From: Icerya purchasi
Lineage: Eukaryota; Arthropoda; Insecta; Hemiptera; Monophlebidae
Reading direction: 5' to 3'
Assembly (NCBI GenBank): GCA_039619475.1
Contig: CM077116.1
Span: 202,019,117-202,083,116 of the forward strand
Length of the DNA: 64,000 bases
Positions 1 through 10,973 of this stretch are shown in pieces. Under the pieces are notes generated by a model. The model worked only from the letters and a program-made list of their open reading frames with translations, was not told the DNA's origin and searched no databases. A program made the position numbers and the translations under genes. Position 1 is the stretch's first letter. Each line of letters starts with the position of its first letter.

Positions 1-47
1 AAATTGAGATAGAAAAAAAGTTCCAAGAAGAATTAGAAAGGCAAAAT

Positions 48-470
48 ATGACGAACAATGGTGTAGGTGAGCAAGTCGAACACACGTGGGCTGCGTGGAA
101 GAATAACGTTATAAATGCGGCGAATAATTCCATACCAACCAGAAATAAGAAAAGTCATAAGCCATGGATAACGCAAGAAATATTAAATCTAATGGATGAT
201 AGAAGGAAAATAAAGAACAGATCTGGTCAGGAATACAATAGTCTGAACAGAAGTATAGTGAAGAAATGCACAGAAGCGAAAAGAAAATGGTATGATAAAA
301 AATGCAAAGAAATTGAAGAATTGGAAGCACGACACAGTGATAGAGAGCTACATACCAAAATCAGACAGATGATGGATATCCACAAGAAGAAGAGAAATGG
401 TTTAGCATATATACGAGACAAGAATGGAAAATACTGTGTGAGCAATAAAGAACGCCGGAGGCATGGATAA
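48..470 (+). pseudogene. RTE ORF2 fragment, endonuclease-RT linker
   Basis: A lysine-rich helical segment of about 140 residues (WAAWKNNVINAANNSIP, then KPWITQEILNLMDDRRK) has the character of the linker that follows the apurinic endonuclease in RTE ORF2. It runs out of frame near 450. The frame that opens at 449 reads EAWIKYIQELYGDD, the conserved block just before the RT fingers, so the split is a frameshift and not a natural end. Confidence 0.75.
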
Positions 471-514
471 AATACATACAAGAACTGTACGGCGACGACT
501 CGCGCCCACTTCAA

Positions 515-1855
515 ATGGATAATATTACGCAAGAAGCAGCACCAAAGATAGAAATGTGGGAGTTAAGAAACGCTATCAAAAAAGCCAGAAAACATAAAGC
601 CGTGGGCGAAGATTCCATTCCCGCTGACTTAATCAAACATCTCACGCCAAGTTATGAAAAAGAGCTACTGAAAATCATCAACAATATTTACGATGAGGGT
701 GTGATACCTGAAGACTTTAAAGCCGTGAATTTTATACCAATACCGAAGAAAAATAACTCGCAAACATGCTCAGAATACAGAATCATTGCGTTGATGAGTC
801 ACACGTTAAAACTATTATTAGCGATAATAAACTCTAGAATCGAACGGAAGCTGGACAAGAATCTGAGTGAGACTCAGTATGGCTTCGTTGCCAAAAAGGG
901 AACCAGAGATGCGATTGCTCTTCTAAAAGTGGTAATACAGAGGGCCCTAAATGCAAATAGAGAAATCTTTGCATGCTTCATCGATTACGAAAAGGCGTTT
1001 GATCGCGTTAACCACAAAAAGCTGATGGGAATTCTACAGAAGCACAACATCGATGATAAAGATCTACGACTGATTGGAAATCTATACTGGAACCAGTACG
1101 CAAGTATAAAGATCGGCACCAACTACTCCGAAGATAAATGTAAAATAAGGAAGGGAGTGAGACAAGGATGTCCTCTTTCACCTAGGCTATTCAATATATA
1201 CGCAGAAGAAATGATGAAAGAAGCAAAAATTGAGAAAATGGGATTGAAAATAAACGGCCGAAGGATAAACGAAATAAGTTACGCAGACGACAAAGTGATA
1301 ATAGCCGAATCTAAAATTCAAATGCAAAATATGCTAGATAAAATAAACAACGCAGGATTGAAATACGGCATGAAGATTAATACGGAAAAGACAAAACTAA
1401 TGAAAATCTCTAGAAATGATGTTAACGAAGTAAATATAAAAATCGAAAATCAAAAAATAGAAAACGTGGCAGAATTTAGATATCTAGGCGCATTAATAAA
1501 CAATGACGGAAGAGACCAGAAAGAAATAAGAACAAGAATCGGTATGGCGAAGAAGGCATTTAACAACATCAGCAGAGTGCTTGGAAATCGAAATATGAGT
1601 TTAAACCTTCGGAAAAGAATAATGTGCTGCTATGTATGGACCGTCCTAAAATATTCCTGTGAAACATGGACCATGAATGCAGACTGCGAAAAAAGATTAG
1701 CAGCTTTCGAGATGTGGTGCTATCGGAGGCTATTGAAAATATCATGGACCGAACACATAAAAAATACGGCAGTGTTAGCAAAAGTAGAGGAAAAACGGGA
1801 AACTAGTCGAAGATATCAAAAATCGAAAAATGAAATATCTGGCTCACAAATTTAG
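515..1855 (+). pseudogene. RTE reverse transcriptase (frameshifted at both ends)
   Basis: RNA-dependent DNA polymerase of an RTE LINE. Visible motifs by residue: QYGF at 121-124, FIDYEKAFDR at 155-164 (first catalytic Asp), RQGCPLSPRLF at 216-226, and SYADD at 255-259 (catalytic Asp pair). The thumb and tail follow, with YLGALINNDGR and ETWTMNADCEKRL. Every core RT motif is intact, so the copy is recently decayed. The ATG at 515 is an artefact of the upstream frameshift; the open frame extends back to 449. Downstream the true frame moves to the third frame at about 1800, and the residues before the stop at 1855 are out of frame. Confidence 0.88.
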
Positions 1856-2015
1856 AGAAAACGTCTTGTTCATGCTGGCGGTACAAGGGAAGATACAAGG
1901 AAAACCGATAAAAGGAAGAAGGAGATTAGAATTAATGACAACGAACCTTCCGGCAAACTCAACATGTAAAAGTCTACGAGAGACGATTACTCGGGCCAAA
2001 GATAGATTAATTTAA
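1830..2015 (+). pseudogene. RTE ORF2 C-terminal tail (shifted frame)
   Basis: About 61 residues, rich in Lys and Arg (GKIQGKPIKGRRRLELM), match the usual end of RTE proteins, where a G-K-x-x-G-x-R-R-x-R-x block precedes a short helix. The preceding frame joins it at about 1800 with the residues KLVEDIKNRK, so it belongs to the RT and is not a separate gene. Confidence 0.75.
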
Positions 2016-2085
2016 TAATGCATGCAATCTCTTGTCTCAAGAAACGCAACCATGATGATGATGAAAGATAATAATAATTGTGCAC

Positions 2086-2565
2086 CGAATAATTATCAAA
2101 AAATGATAGACCATAAATTAATGATATATCGATCTAATTTACTCATTAATACTATATACATACATAATATGTAATCGTATAATATTTTAAAAGTGAAAGT
2201 ATACGAGAAAAAACATTTATACTAATTTATATACCACTTAACAAACTAGCAACATCGTGTTTCCAAATATTAAATATGCATATACAGAATAATAACTTTA
2301 AAATGTTTGTATTGACAGGTGATTTAAATTCTAATCGAAACCTCATGTAGGGTAAAATAAACACAATACGGAGGAAAATAATTAAACCAAATAATACAGG
2401 TATATGACCTGCAACCTTAAATATTAAAAATAAATATACGTCCAAAAGAGAAAAAAAAAAAATGAAATGAACACCATAGACTTAACATTAGTTGCAAATG
2501 ATATATAAAAAACTTATTTATAAACTGGGAAGTTAACAAGATTTAAATAATAGTGATCATTTATA
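2086..2565. other. AT-rich spacer, no gene seen
   Basis: Between the RTE tail and the first mariner-type element. Only short open frames without family motifs; poly(A) run at about 2452-2462. Confidence 0.6.
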
Positions 2566-3822
2566 TGCAGGGTGCGTAAGGTATTTGAGGACACGCATAT
2601 ATGATGCTACTATTTTCTACACAGTAACGCGTTTTTCTAGTTCTTTTCAGATTAAAAATGGAGGATAATAACCTAACGCAGGAAATGAAAAGGAGAAACG
2701 CTTGCTTTAGACGCAAATCACATCGATATTGAAATCTCTCAATTTTTAAAAGTCGCCCGATCATTTGTACATAATGTTTGTCAAGAATTCGAAGCATTTG
2801 GTGGAGTTGTGGATAGGATTGCTAAACGCAAAAAGCATAAAACACGCGGTCATACAGTAGTAGAACACCACAGTTTGTTCAAAACGTTCAGAACAGTATT
2901 GACCAAGAGACCCTTCAAAGTCTACAAGGGCCCTTGTAAGAGGATTTAATGTTTCCAAGGGCACAATCCGTAATATTGTCCACGAAGACCTACGATACAA
3001 GTCGTATGTGAAATGCAGAGGACAGATTATGTCGCCACAAGCGCGGCGTTAACGATTAATTCGGACAAAACGGCTTTTGAACAAGTTAAAAAATCCTGGA
3101 AGTCCGGATTTGCTCTGATTTTTTTCCGACGAAAAAAATTTTGACAACGATCAAAAAACAAATCGATGAAACGACGGATTGTTATGTTCAGATCCTTCAG
3201 ATGTTCCTCGTGTTATACAGACAAAGTTCCCCGCAACTGTCATGGTTTTTGGAGTGATCAGCGATGAAGGACACGTCCTGCCACCCCACTTTTTTCCTCA
3301 GAGGCTTCAAGTGAATGCTTCCACCTATACCGAGGTTTTAGAAACAGCTGTGAAACCCTGAATAGATAGCGTGCGCGGTGAGAGGCCATACATATTCCAA
3401 CAGAACTTTGCGCCTTCGCATAAAGCAATGACAACCCAAGATTGGATGTCCGAGAATCTGCACGACCACATCACCGAAAATTTGTGGCCACCTAACTCGC
3501 CGGACCTTAATACTTTGGACTACTACGTATGGAGCATTGTTGAACGGGACACTAATAAATATCCCCATAACACACGCTTCAATCCCTTGCAGCTACTATA
3601 TATTAATGACCCAGTTGACCAAAAATCATTTGATTCGGACATGCAAACGTTTCCGAGACGAAAACTGAGGCTTCTATTGCAGTGAAAGCCGATTTTATTG
3701 AATTATTGTGTAGCTTAAAAGCTGTTTATTTAGCTGTAAACATTTCATTATATTACAATATAAATGTTGTTAGAAACATCAATAATTTAGTTTTAATATC
3801 AATATTTCCTGAAATACTTTAA
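2566..3822 (+). mobile_element. Tc1/mariner-superfamily element, inactivated
   Basis: An element of about 1.25 kb with one decayed transposase. Its ends carry an imperfect inverted repeat: AAGGTATTTGAGGACA at 2578-2593 against AAAGTATTTCAGGAAA (reverse complement of 3805-3820), 13 of 16 matches by eye. A TA at 3823-3824 separates it from the next element. The exact left boundary is uncertain by about 10 bp. Confidence 0.75.
2658..3685 (+). pseudogene. Tc1/mariner transposase pseudogene (DD37D-like spacing)
   Basis: DDE transposase with many lesions. The N-terminal part (about 2658-3060) is frameshifted but shows a helix-turn-helix segment (FNVSKGTIRNIVHEDLRYKS equivalent around 2948-3010). 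The first catalytic block reads FFSDEK (about 3120-3140). The frame 3179-3361 continues (KFPATVMVFGVISDEGHVLP) to a stop at 3358-3360, where Trp is expected, and resumes at 3371 in the same frame. The second catalytic block reads FQQNFAPSH: Asn at 3404-3406 stands where Asp is expected. The third is SPDLNTLDYYVW, with 37 residues between the second and third catalytic positions. The D-to-N change, the stop and the frameshifts make it inactive. Confidence 0.85.
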
Positions 3823-3824
3823 TA

Positions 3825-4022
3825 CGTGGTGTGTCCAGAAAGTCATGAAACATGTTTTTTTGTCGCGCCCCTCTTGCCAGCAGCGCGTTCGAACCAGTTT
3901 GGTTAGGTGGAGCTGACTCTCAGCTTCACAGCGCACCGCAGTTCAGTCTGCTTCCAGCGTCGGTAGCGTCAGCATCGGTGAATTAGTGCACCTCTGTTTG
4001 AGGACCTCGTCACGACGCACGG
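3825..4022 (+). repeat. Left terminal inverted repeat of the deleted mariner
   Basis: About 198 bp, imperfectly complementary to 4518-4715. Shared blocks include GTGTGTCC, AGTCATGAAACAT, TTTGTCGCG, AGCTGACTCTCAGCTTCACAG and GACCTCGTCACGACGCAC (each with few mismatches). This is much longer than the roughly 28-bp ends usual for mariner elements. Confidence 0.8.
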
Positions 4023-4064
4023 TGATTGATTCATAGAACTCTGGCGCGTCGTTTCCGGGTCGTA

Positions 4065-4520
4065 CTAGAACGTCCACGTTTCGTCATCGGTAATAACGTT
4101 GTCGAAATAATCCGGTTCAATTTCTCTGTGTTTCTTCAGCACTCGATTGGCTTTGTGTTCGTGCGTCAGAAGTTTTGGGACCAACTTGGCGCACATCTTT
4201 CGCATATGCAAGTCTTCCGTAACAATGCTGAACACAAAACTTTTTGGAATGTTCAGGGGGTCAGCGAGCAACCGAACACTCATTCGATGGTCAGAATTCA
4301 ACAATTCACAAACACGGTTTACATTTTCTTCGTTTCTACTTGTTGTTGGTCTTCCAGAGCTACCCATTCCTCACCGTCCTTAAACGTTTTCACCCACCTC
4401 GTAACTTGCACATCACTCATAGTAGACTCCTCGTAGGCTTGCTTCAGCATTGTGTAAGTTTCGGCAGCTTTATTGTCGAGCTTTGTATAAATCAACGTTA
4501 TTCGATTGAATCAGCCATCG
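4065..4520 (-). pseudogene. Mariner transposase N-terminal fragment (DD34D type)
   Basis: The longest open part runs from 4367 down to 4065: GRPTTSRNEENVNRVCELL, then NIPKSFVFSIVTEDLHMRK (second helix-turn-helix) and the first catalytic block ITDDETWTF ending in a stop. Upstream sequence to an ATG at 4518-4520 encodes the first helix-turn-helix in other frames (ETYTMLKQAYEESTM equivalent). After the stop the frame reads YDPETTRQSS and then enters the inverted repeat, so only the first of the three catalytic Asp residues remains. It cannot encode an active transposase. It could be moved in trans if its ends are recognised. Confidence 0.85.
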
Positions 4521-4715
4521 TGTGTCGTGACGAGGTCTCCAAATAGAGTTGCACTAATTCACCGATACTGACGCTACCGATACTCGGATCAGACTGAACT
4601 GCGATGCACTGTGAAGCTGAGAGTCAGCTCCATCTAACCAAACTGCTTCAAGCGCGCTGTAGGCAAGAGGAGCGCGACAAAAAAATATGTTTCATGACTT
4701 TTTTGACACACCATG
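4518..4715 (-). repeat. Right terminal inverted repeat of the deleted mariner
   Basis: Partner of 3825-4022. The transposase start codon (4518-4520, minus strand) lies at its inner edge, so nearly the whole 5' untranslated region is duplicated in inverted form at the other end. Confidence 0.8.
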
Positions 4716-4879
4716 TATACATTTTCTTTCATAACAACTGATAAACAAAATGACGGTGACATTATAGTTAAACTTGACAATAAATTTTTTAAAAATACAC
4801 TGATACAATAGCGCAAAATTCTATGATAGTAAAGAAGAAACCAGCAATTTATTGACGGAGTATAGAATTACAGTATAAG

Positions 4880-5430
4880 AAAAATCTAGTTAACAAATTA
4901 TATAAAAAATATCGTAAACATAAAAATTCAGCCAATAAGACGAATTACTACATATTAGTTATAAAGAAAACTTTAAACAACAAAAATTGATGATATCAGA
5001 CAAGCTAAAGAAAAAAAATTGGAGAGAAATAATAAATGAGAAAACGGCTTTCAAATTAAAAGATGGAATTTCAAATGGAATTCTTAAAATATTTATCATT
5101 AAATTTCCCTATATAATAACCAGAATTATCAACATACCATTTAAAAATAATTATTATCGTAAAGAACGAAAAGTATGCAAAACAATTACACTACCAAAAC
5201 TAAATAAATCTAAATCCATAGAGCAATATCGTCATTATCTGAAATCTACGAAAAATGTATTTTACATAAACTAATGAAACTCGATGAAGAAAATAAAATT
5301 AATGATGAGCAGTACGATCCACTTTTGCAAAATAAATCAGCAGCATTCGCAGTATTCAACGCGATACGAATTATAAAATCTTACAAAAACAAAAATTATA
5401 AATGTTGCTATTACAAGGATCTGTACTGAG
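4880..5430 (+). pseudogene. Decayed Jockey-like LINE reverse transcriptase, N-terminal part
   Basis: The frame 4987-5274 reads KVCKTITLPKLNKSKSIEQY, resembling the start of a LINE RT (basic-ITLPKPNK...YRPI). In shifted frames it continues with DEENKINDEQYDPLLQNKSA (EQYGF-like) up to about 5370 and a GSVL block near 5420. No catalytic Asp pair is recognisable. Base composition is very AT-rich, as expected of an old copy. Confidence 0.5.
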
Positions 5431-5639
5431 GTCTTATTTGTGAAATGTGGTTTTCTCAAGGATTTATAACATTATGTTACCTCTACACAAGTAAAAATAA
5501 TAACGTATGTAGACCATATTAAGGAATAAGGTAATTTAAGTATAGAAAGTAATGGAAAAGTTTCTAAATAAATTTAGTTTACATATTAACGTAAAAAATC
5601 AAATTATATAGCATTTAAGAAATATAGATAGCTCTTTTT

Positions 5640-5994
5640 TGAATATTAAACGTGTACAACAGATTATATACTTGGAAGTAAAAATAGATAGTAAATTTAA
5701 TTTAATTATATTAAAAGTAAATTAACGAAATTTATATGCATTTTGAATAAACTTTGCAACAATAGTAATAGATTAAATTATAAGAAGGGGATTATGTTAT
5801 ATAAATTAGTAATGTTACCGAACATTTTATATGCTGTTACTATTTATATTGGCATGATTAAAATAAAATTAATTAAATCATACAGAACAATTAGAGTTGT
5901 TACTCACCATTGCACATATAGCATCGTGCCATTAGAAATGGAGATAAAAAAGAATATAAGTCTACTTTTAATTAAAAATAAAATTAACACATGA
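5640..5994 (+). pseudogene. Decayed LINE RT thumb/C-terminal segment
   Basis: A block like YLEVKIDSKFN (about 5665-5700) followed by KLVMLPNILYAVTIYIG in the frame 5743-5994 resembles the region after the RT palm in Jockey-type LINEs (YLGV.LD..., then L.Y...L.P.L.YG...W). It is probably the same insertion as the fragment at 4880-5430, with the palm lost between them. Confidence 0.45.
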
Positions 5995-6631
5995 TTTTAT
6001 TAACATAATAAATGAAAAAACATATTTTAATAATGCAAATAAATTATTTAAATTAGTGCAATTTCGAAAAGATAATAAGTGAATATTATATTAATAAATT
6101 CCAGGAAATATGGGAAAATTATTATAATGGGTGACATTTCAGTTTTTTTTAAGCATAATTAAAAGAATTAACAATAATATTTATGTACTAAATTGTTTTA
6201 ACGTACAGTTCATGTCGTGAAATACTTAGGGATTATCTAAAAAGATTTGAAATTTCAGATTCAGATAGATGTATTAGAGGACGCATATTACAAGGATGCA
6301 ATATAGCAATAACCTATTATTTAATAGTAGCACAGATGAACTTACAAACAAACTTTATTAAAAAATTTAATAAATTTACGGTTAATGAAATCAAGTATCG
6401 TAAAAATAGTATGCATTTATGTTAAAAGATCCAGTTTTTAAATGGATAAGTATAATAATAATGTAATTAATTGAATGGCACATATTAATCAACTATTATG
6501 GAAATATTGTAAATAGTAAATTAAATTATATTAAAAATATATATATATCAATTAACTAAAAATTTAATACTGCCTTCACGAATTAAGAAAATTTGTAATT
6601 AAAATATTCGAAAAATAACGTAAAATTTTAG
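5995..6631. other. AT-rich segment, possible LINE tail and intron
   Basis: No intact gene. A stretch near 6255-6350 reads CIRGRILQGCNIAITYY in one frame, perhaps the end of the same LINE relic. The last bases before 6632 are probably intron of the following gene. Confidence 0.3.
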
Positions 6632-9600
6632 TTATAAAATTTTCAATAGTTTAGAAACGGCCATACGGTATTTCGCTTTTGATTTCTTATTCAAAGATCC
6701 TTTCTACGAGGTAAGTCATTCCGTCCGTTTTTAGAATATTACATACATTTGAAGTGTTGAATAACATTACCATGAAAGCCTACTTTCAAGCTAGTTATTT
6801 TTACATTTATTTTTTTAACGATAATGAAGCAATTTTTTCGTCTATACTCGCTAATAAAACAGCACTGCCGACACTTGTAAATTTTATATTTTTCCATCTC
6901 TATAGATAATCCGCTTTCCGATGATGTTCTAATAATAATCTATTCGACGCCGATGTAAACGTACAAATTTTATATAAACTTCCCGAAAAAATTATTACCG
7001 GTTCGTGCAATCTTAGAATAAATTATTTTCTGATAACCGTTTCGCAGGGCCCAATTGGAGTTGGGTATACATGCTATTGCGCACCGTTCTTTAAACAATT
7101 GGAATCGCACCTGGAAAAGAAAACGAAGCAATTAAAGAAGCGTTTGAACGACGCGGAAGAGAATATCAATCAACGTCTGAAGACTGTGGAGCAAAATTTG
7201 AACATAAGACGATCTTCGCAACACCAGCTGGATAATCGTCGTAGTTTTCACGCTATAACCAACAGTAAACGAACTCCCGTCGACTTCAGTTGTTTACCTA
7301 AAGATGCCGAGTCAATGCCGGTACTGAGAACTCGAAGTTTGGAGTACATATTCGAGCACAGTGATAATCGTGACGTTAGCGCTGCTGAGCACCATTCCAG
7401 TAAACCGCACTTAAATATCATTAATGGCGACAGTTTGAAAGAGAATGTCATCGTTTATCGTAACGTGAACTGCGCTTTAACTGATAAACGTGATAGTAAA
7501 CAGCGTCAGCATACAAACGGCAAATACGAAAAATATTTACCGAGCGATGTGGCGGGAGTCGCCGATATGACCATTACAGACGTCGTCAATAACGACAGTG
7601 ATAATTTTCGTTCGTCGCATCACCAATATTGTCGCGATTTAAATAGTTCCAAATGCGAGAGCTTGTACTCTTTATACACTAATAGTATTGATACACGAGC
7701 CTATAGCAAAGCTATAAGTAATCGTGTGAGGCGATTTTCTGCGAAAGACGCGAATAATAACAATAATAGCGCTAGTAGTTGTAGTAGAAGTGTGGATGTA
7801 TGGGCTAAATCGACTAAAGACAGTTGCGAATCGAGTAATGGCGAAATCGACGATGATGACGATGGTATAGAAGTTGAACCAAATGTGGATGACATACAGT
7901 GCAATGATTCCGGATACGGTACAAAAATGTGCAGTAACTCTCAAGGTCCATCTCCTTCATTATCCGGTAAGTTATTTTTTTTCGTAGTTTTGCATAATTA
8001 AATATTTTACATGAGAATTAAAAAATCGAGTTACGACGTAATTATTGTGTTTCCTTCAAATGAAAGATTGTGCAGCATCCCCGTGGATGACGGCCACTTT
8101 TCAATTGAATAATTAATTCGTGACAGTCATTTTCTGTCTTGTTTAATTCTTATTACTCGTACATCATTCCTTGACTATGCCCGGTGTACGTCTGTTATGT
8201 CAGCAAGTTTAAAACAGCGCGTAATGATTGAATTTTTATTCGTTGAAATCATATTCATCGTTGCCTACCGGAAGCGATGTTGATGTGTGCATAGGTAGTA
8301 GCTACAAAGCGAACATTGCAGTTTTATCACCGATGAAAATGAAGACAATATTGATTCAAAATCGTTGTCACATAGCGCAACAACCTTTCTATAATAATTA
8401 AACATTCGGAAGAACAAATAAGAAGACGTATATTATCCAGCTGATGAATTCGCGTGAAATGCGTTTATGTTATCCGCAATTGTTTTCATACTAGCTCTGT
8501 TCTGATGAACCAGTGTGGCATTATTAACGAAACTACTATTTAATTTTGTATTTCTCATAACAGCGACTTAAACCTGTATTTTGAAAGGGAAGATGCGTGA
8601 AATCGACTTATATATAAGCACTTAGTTACTAATATATGCACATACATTGGGTGTGTATATGTACGTATATATTTCCGCCTTAAATATGAAACTTGAATAC
8701 GTACGTCAAAGGCACTAAAACGCGAATAATAATTCTAATGTCTGCTCAGTGTTCACTATTCGCTCGCAATAGGAAAATATAAGCACAGTCGTGCAACTAG
8801 AGTACGCGGTAGCAATGGTAGCGTACATTTGTTTCTTCATTATATCATTGGAGACCAGTGAAATAACTGCTTCGTTAGCTTTGTTGCATTACTCTTCATT
8901 GAGAAACACAATTATTGCTATTCAAACACTATCTCATTTTTATCTTTAACATATCCGAGATGTTCTGCACAGTTCGAAATCATTTCATTTTATAATTAGT
9001 TCATGAAATTGCCTATTTAAATGAAAAAGATACATTACTTTTTTTTTTTCACATAATAAAAACAGTTACTGCTATGATATTTCTAAATTTAATTTTTTGG
9101 AATATTTTTCACATAAAATTTAATACAGTCAAAAGTACAATACATAGTTGAGCACGAATGCTTTATCACTAAACCGTATTTGGCCACCAGATTACATCGA
9201 GAGCAGAACTAGCTACTGCATTTGTGTATCGTGTCCTTGTCGTGTTTTCTAATTATTGTAGGCACAACATTATAGAATGAAATTCTTGCTTAAAGTTAAT
9301 GTAAGAAGAAAAATATTCGTACGCCCAATAGATTTGTTCTTTCTCATTCACTCTTCTCTTTCCTTCCTTTAGTGTTTTTTTTTTTTGATTTTTTGTACAA
9401 AACATCGCTATGTATACCTGAAAACCCACGCCAAACTGTATTGTAACTCGTCTCTACATGGTTTGCATTAACTATGAAGAGTACGTTTTGATTTTTTCGG
9501 TAAATACCTACACAATATGAGTATGAATACAATTTATAGCATTGAATTAATATTTTCGTTGGACATGTGTGCACCATATGTTTTTTAACTCATTAATGTG

Positions 9601-10864
9601 TGTTTTCCTCTTTCAGTGTAGAAAAAGTTTTAAACAGTCCGTAATTAGCAAAAACAACTACGTCAGCCGCTTTCACTAAAGGCTCGATTACATTAGGTGA
9701 GTTTACTAGCTACTAGCCGACGAATTCACTATCTGATAGTAAACTCGCCCAGTGTAATCATGTTGGCTAGCGAAGTAGCAGATTGTAAACAATCCGCGAG
9801 GAAAGTTGGAAGGTGGGCTACTTTACTTGCTATTCGCCGGCTTGTGAGCTTGTTAGATAGTCAACTAGCCGTGTGTCATCGTAGTTACTAGTGAACTAGC
9901 TGCGAGTATCTAGAGTTATTTTGTTCAGTGTGCCTACAAAATGTCGATAGAAGTAGTTCCTGCTACTTGCTACCTAGTTGGCTTCTGAGCGAGTGGAATG
10001 ACGCAAATGTCATCATCATTATCTCACTAGCTGATTCGTCCGCGTGTAAACGCACAGCCTAGTAGCTACTAAACTCGCTTAATGTAATCGAACCTTAAAA
10101 CTTTATGAACATAAATTAACTATCGTTAACGGTAAATGAGTTTACAGCGCAAATAACTAATAATTTTTAACATTATTTACGATTTATTGTAAAACGAAAA
10201 AAATCAACTTCAAATAATGAAGTAATGAAAATTTTTCGTGCATTACCTCTACCTCTGTTCTGTATTCTGTTCTTCGTTCTCGAAGAGCAGAGTATTTTTC
10301 ATCTTTTGCCAATATCGTTTCCGTATTTTTCTGATATACATACATTTTTCTTTCACGCGTTATAAATAAAGACCAGATGGCTAAAATGTTCGACTATAAT
10401 TAAATTAGTCTTTATGTATTGCGTACAGAAAATATTCTTTTCAGTATAGTACAGGAATGTGCATAATCGGAATTAAGACGTTTTGAAACGAAAAGAAATT
10501 ATTTAACAACGTTGTTATCAGATTTATTAAATAATATTTTGTACTTTTTTGTTTTAAATAGATACAAGCATTTGTTCATTTTATTACCGAATCAAATGAA
10601 AAATTAATAATTGTTTCGTAACATTTTTAAGATTTAAAAAATGTTTTTAAGCGCTTGCAAAAAATTCTACTTTATATATAGTAGTCTTGCAGATTCCCAG
10701 CATTCATCATTGATTATTCCTGAAATTTCTTTTTGACAGGACGATTGGAGAGCGACGGGCTATTATCCGGGACGCCATCGCAAGATGGTAAACATTGCTC
10801 CGATATGAATGTATATAGTAATCCTTATCAGAGTATGTCGATAGGAGCAGCTAGTATTGTATAG
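6632..10864 (+). CDS. Unidentified host gene, last three exons (3' part)
   Basis: Three exons splice in frame: 6632-6710 (or 6650-6710 with the nearer AG), 7048-7966 and 10740-10864, ending TAG at 10862-10864. Donors are GAG|GTAAGT at 6711 and CCG|GTAAGT at 7967; acceptors are TTCGCAG at 7047 and TTTGACAG at 10739. The joined part gives about 370 residues. It starts with a hydrophobic aromatic stretch (TAIRYFAFDFLFKDPFYE) and GPIGVGYTCYCAPFF, then a Lys/Glu-rich predicted coiled coil (about 45 residues from codon 7084), then a long Ser/Asn/Asp-rich disordered region with a run of acidic residues (EIDDDDDGIEVE), and ends ...SMSIGAASIV. The last residues fit a class I PDZ-binding tail (S-x-V), which is inference. 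Earlier exons are left of 6632 or outside the window. I do not recognise the family. The phase-consistent splicing and balanced codon use against AT-rich surroundings argue for a real gene. Confidence 0.8.
7967..9676. other. Intron sequence, no other gene seen
   Basis: Left part of the last intron of the unidentified gene. T-rich and A-rich runs, no coding motif recognised on either strand. Confidence 0.55.
9680..10095. mobile_element. MITE with TAA target duplication (PIF/Harbinger-like)
   Basis: A 416-bp element flanked by TAA at 9677-9679 and 10096-10098. Its ends are an inverted repeat of about 40 bp: AGGCTCGATTACATTAGGTG on the left, AGGTTCGATTACATTAAGCG as the complement of the right end, both followed by GAGTTTA(C/G)TAGCTACTAG. 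It has no transposase frame. Inside, CTAGC/TACTAG and GCGAGTTTA blocks recur in both orientations, so a single strand could fold extensively. The TAA duplication and AGG start suggest the PIF/Harbinger superfamily; that assignment is inference. Confidence 0.8.
10099..10739. other. Intron sequence, AT-rich
   Basis: Right part of the last intron of the unidentified gene. No feature seen apart from the acceptor at 10738-10739. Confidence 0.55.
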
Positions 10865-10908
10865 TTAATATTCGTATTAATTTTACGATTATTTGCGTGT
10901 ACACGTGT

Positions 10909-10910
<2 letters not shown>

Positions 10911-10969
<59 letters not shown>
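10911..10969. repeat. (TA)n microsatellite
   Basis: About 28 uninterrupted TA units, 47 bp after the stop codon of the unidentified gene, so probably within its 3' untranslated region. Confidence 0.95.

Positions 10970-10973
<4 letters not shown>

Larger units (their letters stand above)
1..2085 (+). mobile_element. RTE-clade non-LTR retrotransposon, 3' part, left end outside the window
   Basis: The reading frame enters from the left edge as the linker between endonuclease and reverse transcriptase, continues through a complete RT domain, and ends in the basic C-terminal tail typical of RTE elements. The 3' end, after the stop at 2015, carries short GAT/ATA simple repeats (about 2050-2085) instead of a long poly(A), which also fits the RTE clade. 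The frame changes twice: between about 449 and 465, and at about 1799-1800. The endonuclease domain is not in the window. The clade call rests on the RT motifs and the conserved block ETWTMN...FEMWCYRRLLKISW. Confidence 0.88.
3825..4715 (-). mobile_element. Internally deleted mariner element with long inverted ends
   Basis: An 891-bp unit flanked by TA at 3823-3824 and 4716-4717. Its ends (CGTGGTGTGTCCAGAAAGTC on the left, and on the right the complement starting CATGGTGTGTCAAAAAAGTC) form an imperfect inverted repeat that continues for about 200 bp per side (3825-4022 and 4518-4715). It encodes the N-terminal part of a mariner transposase on the minus strand and then runs straight into the inverted end, so the C-terminal catalytic part is deleted. 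Confidence 0.85.
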
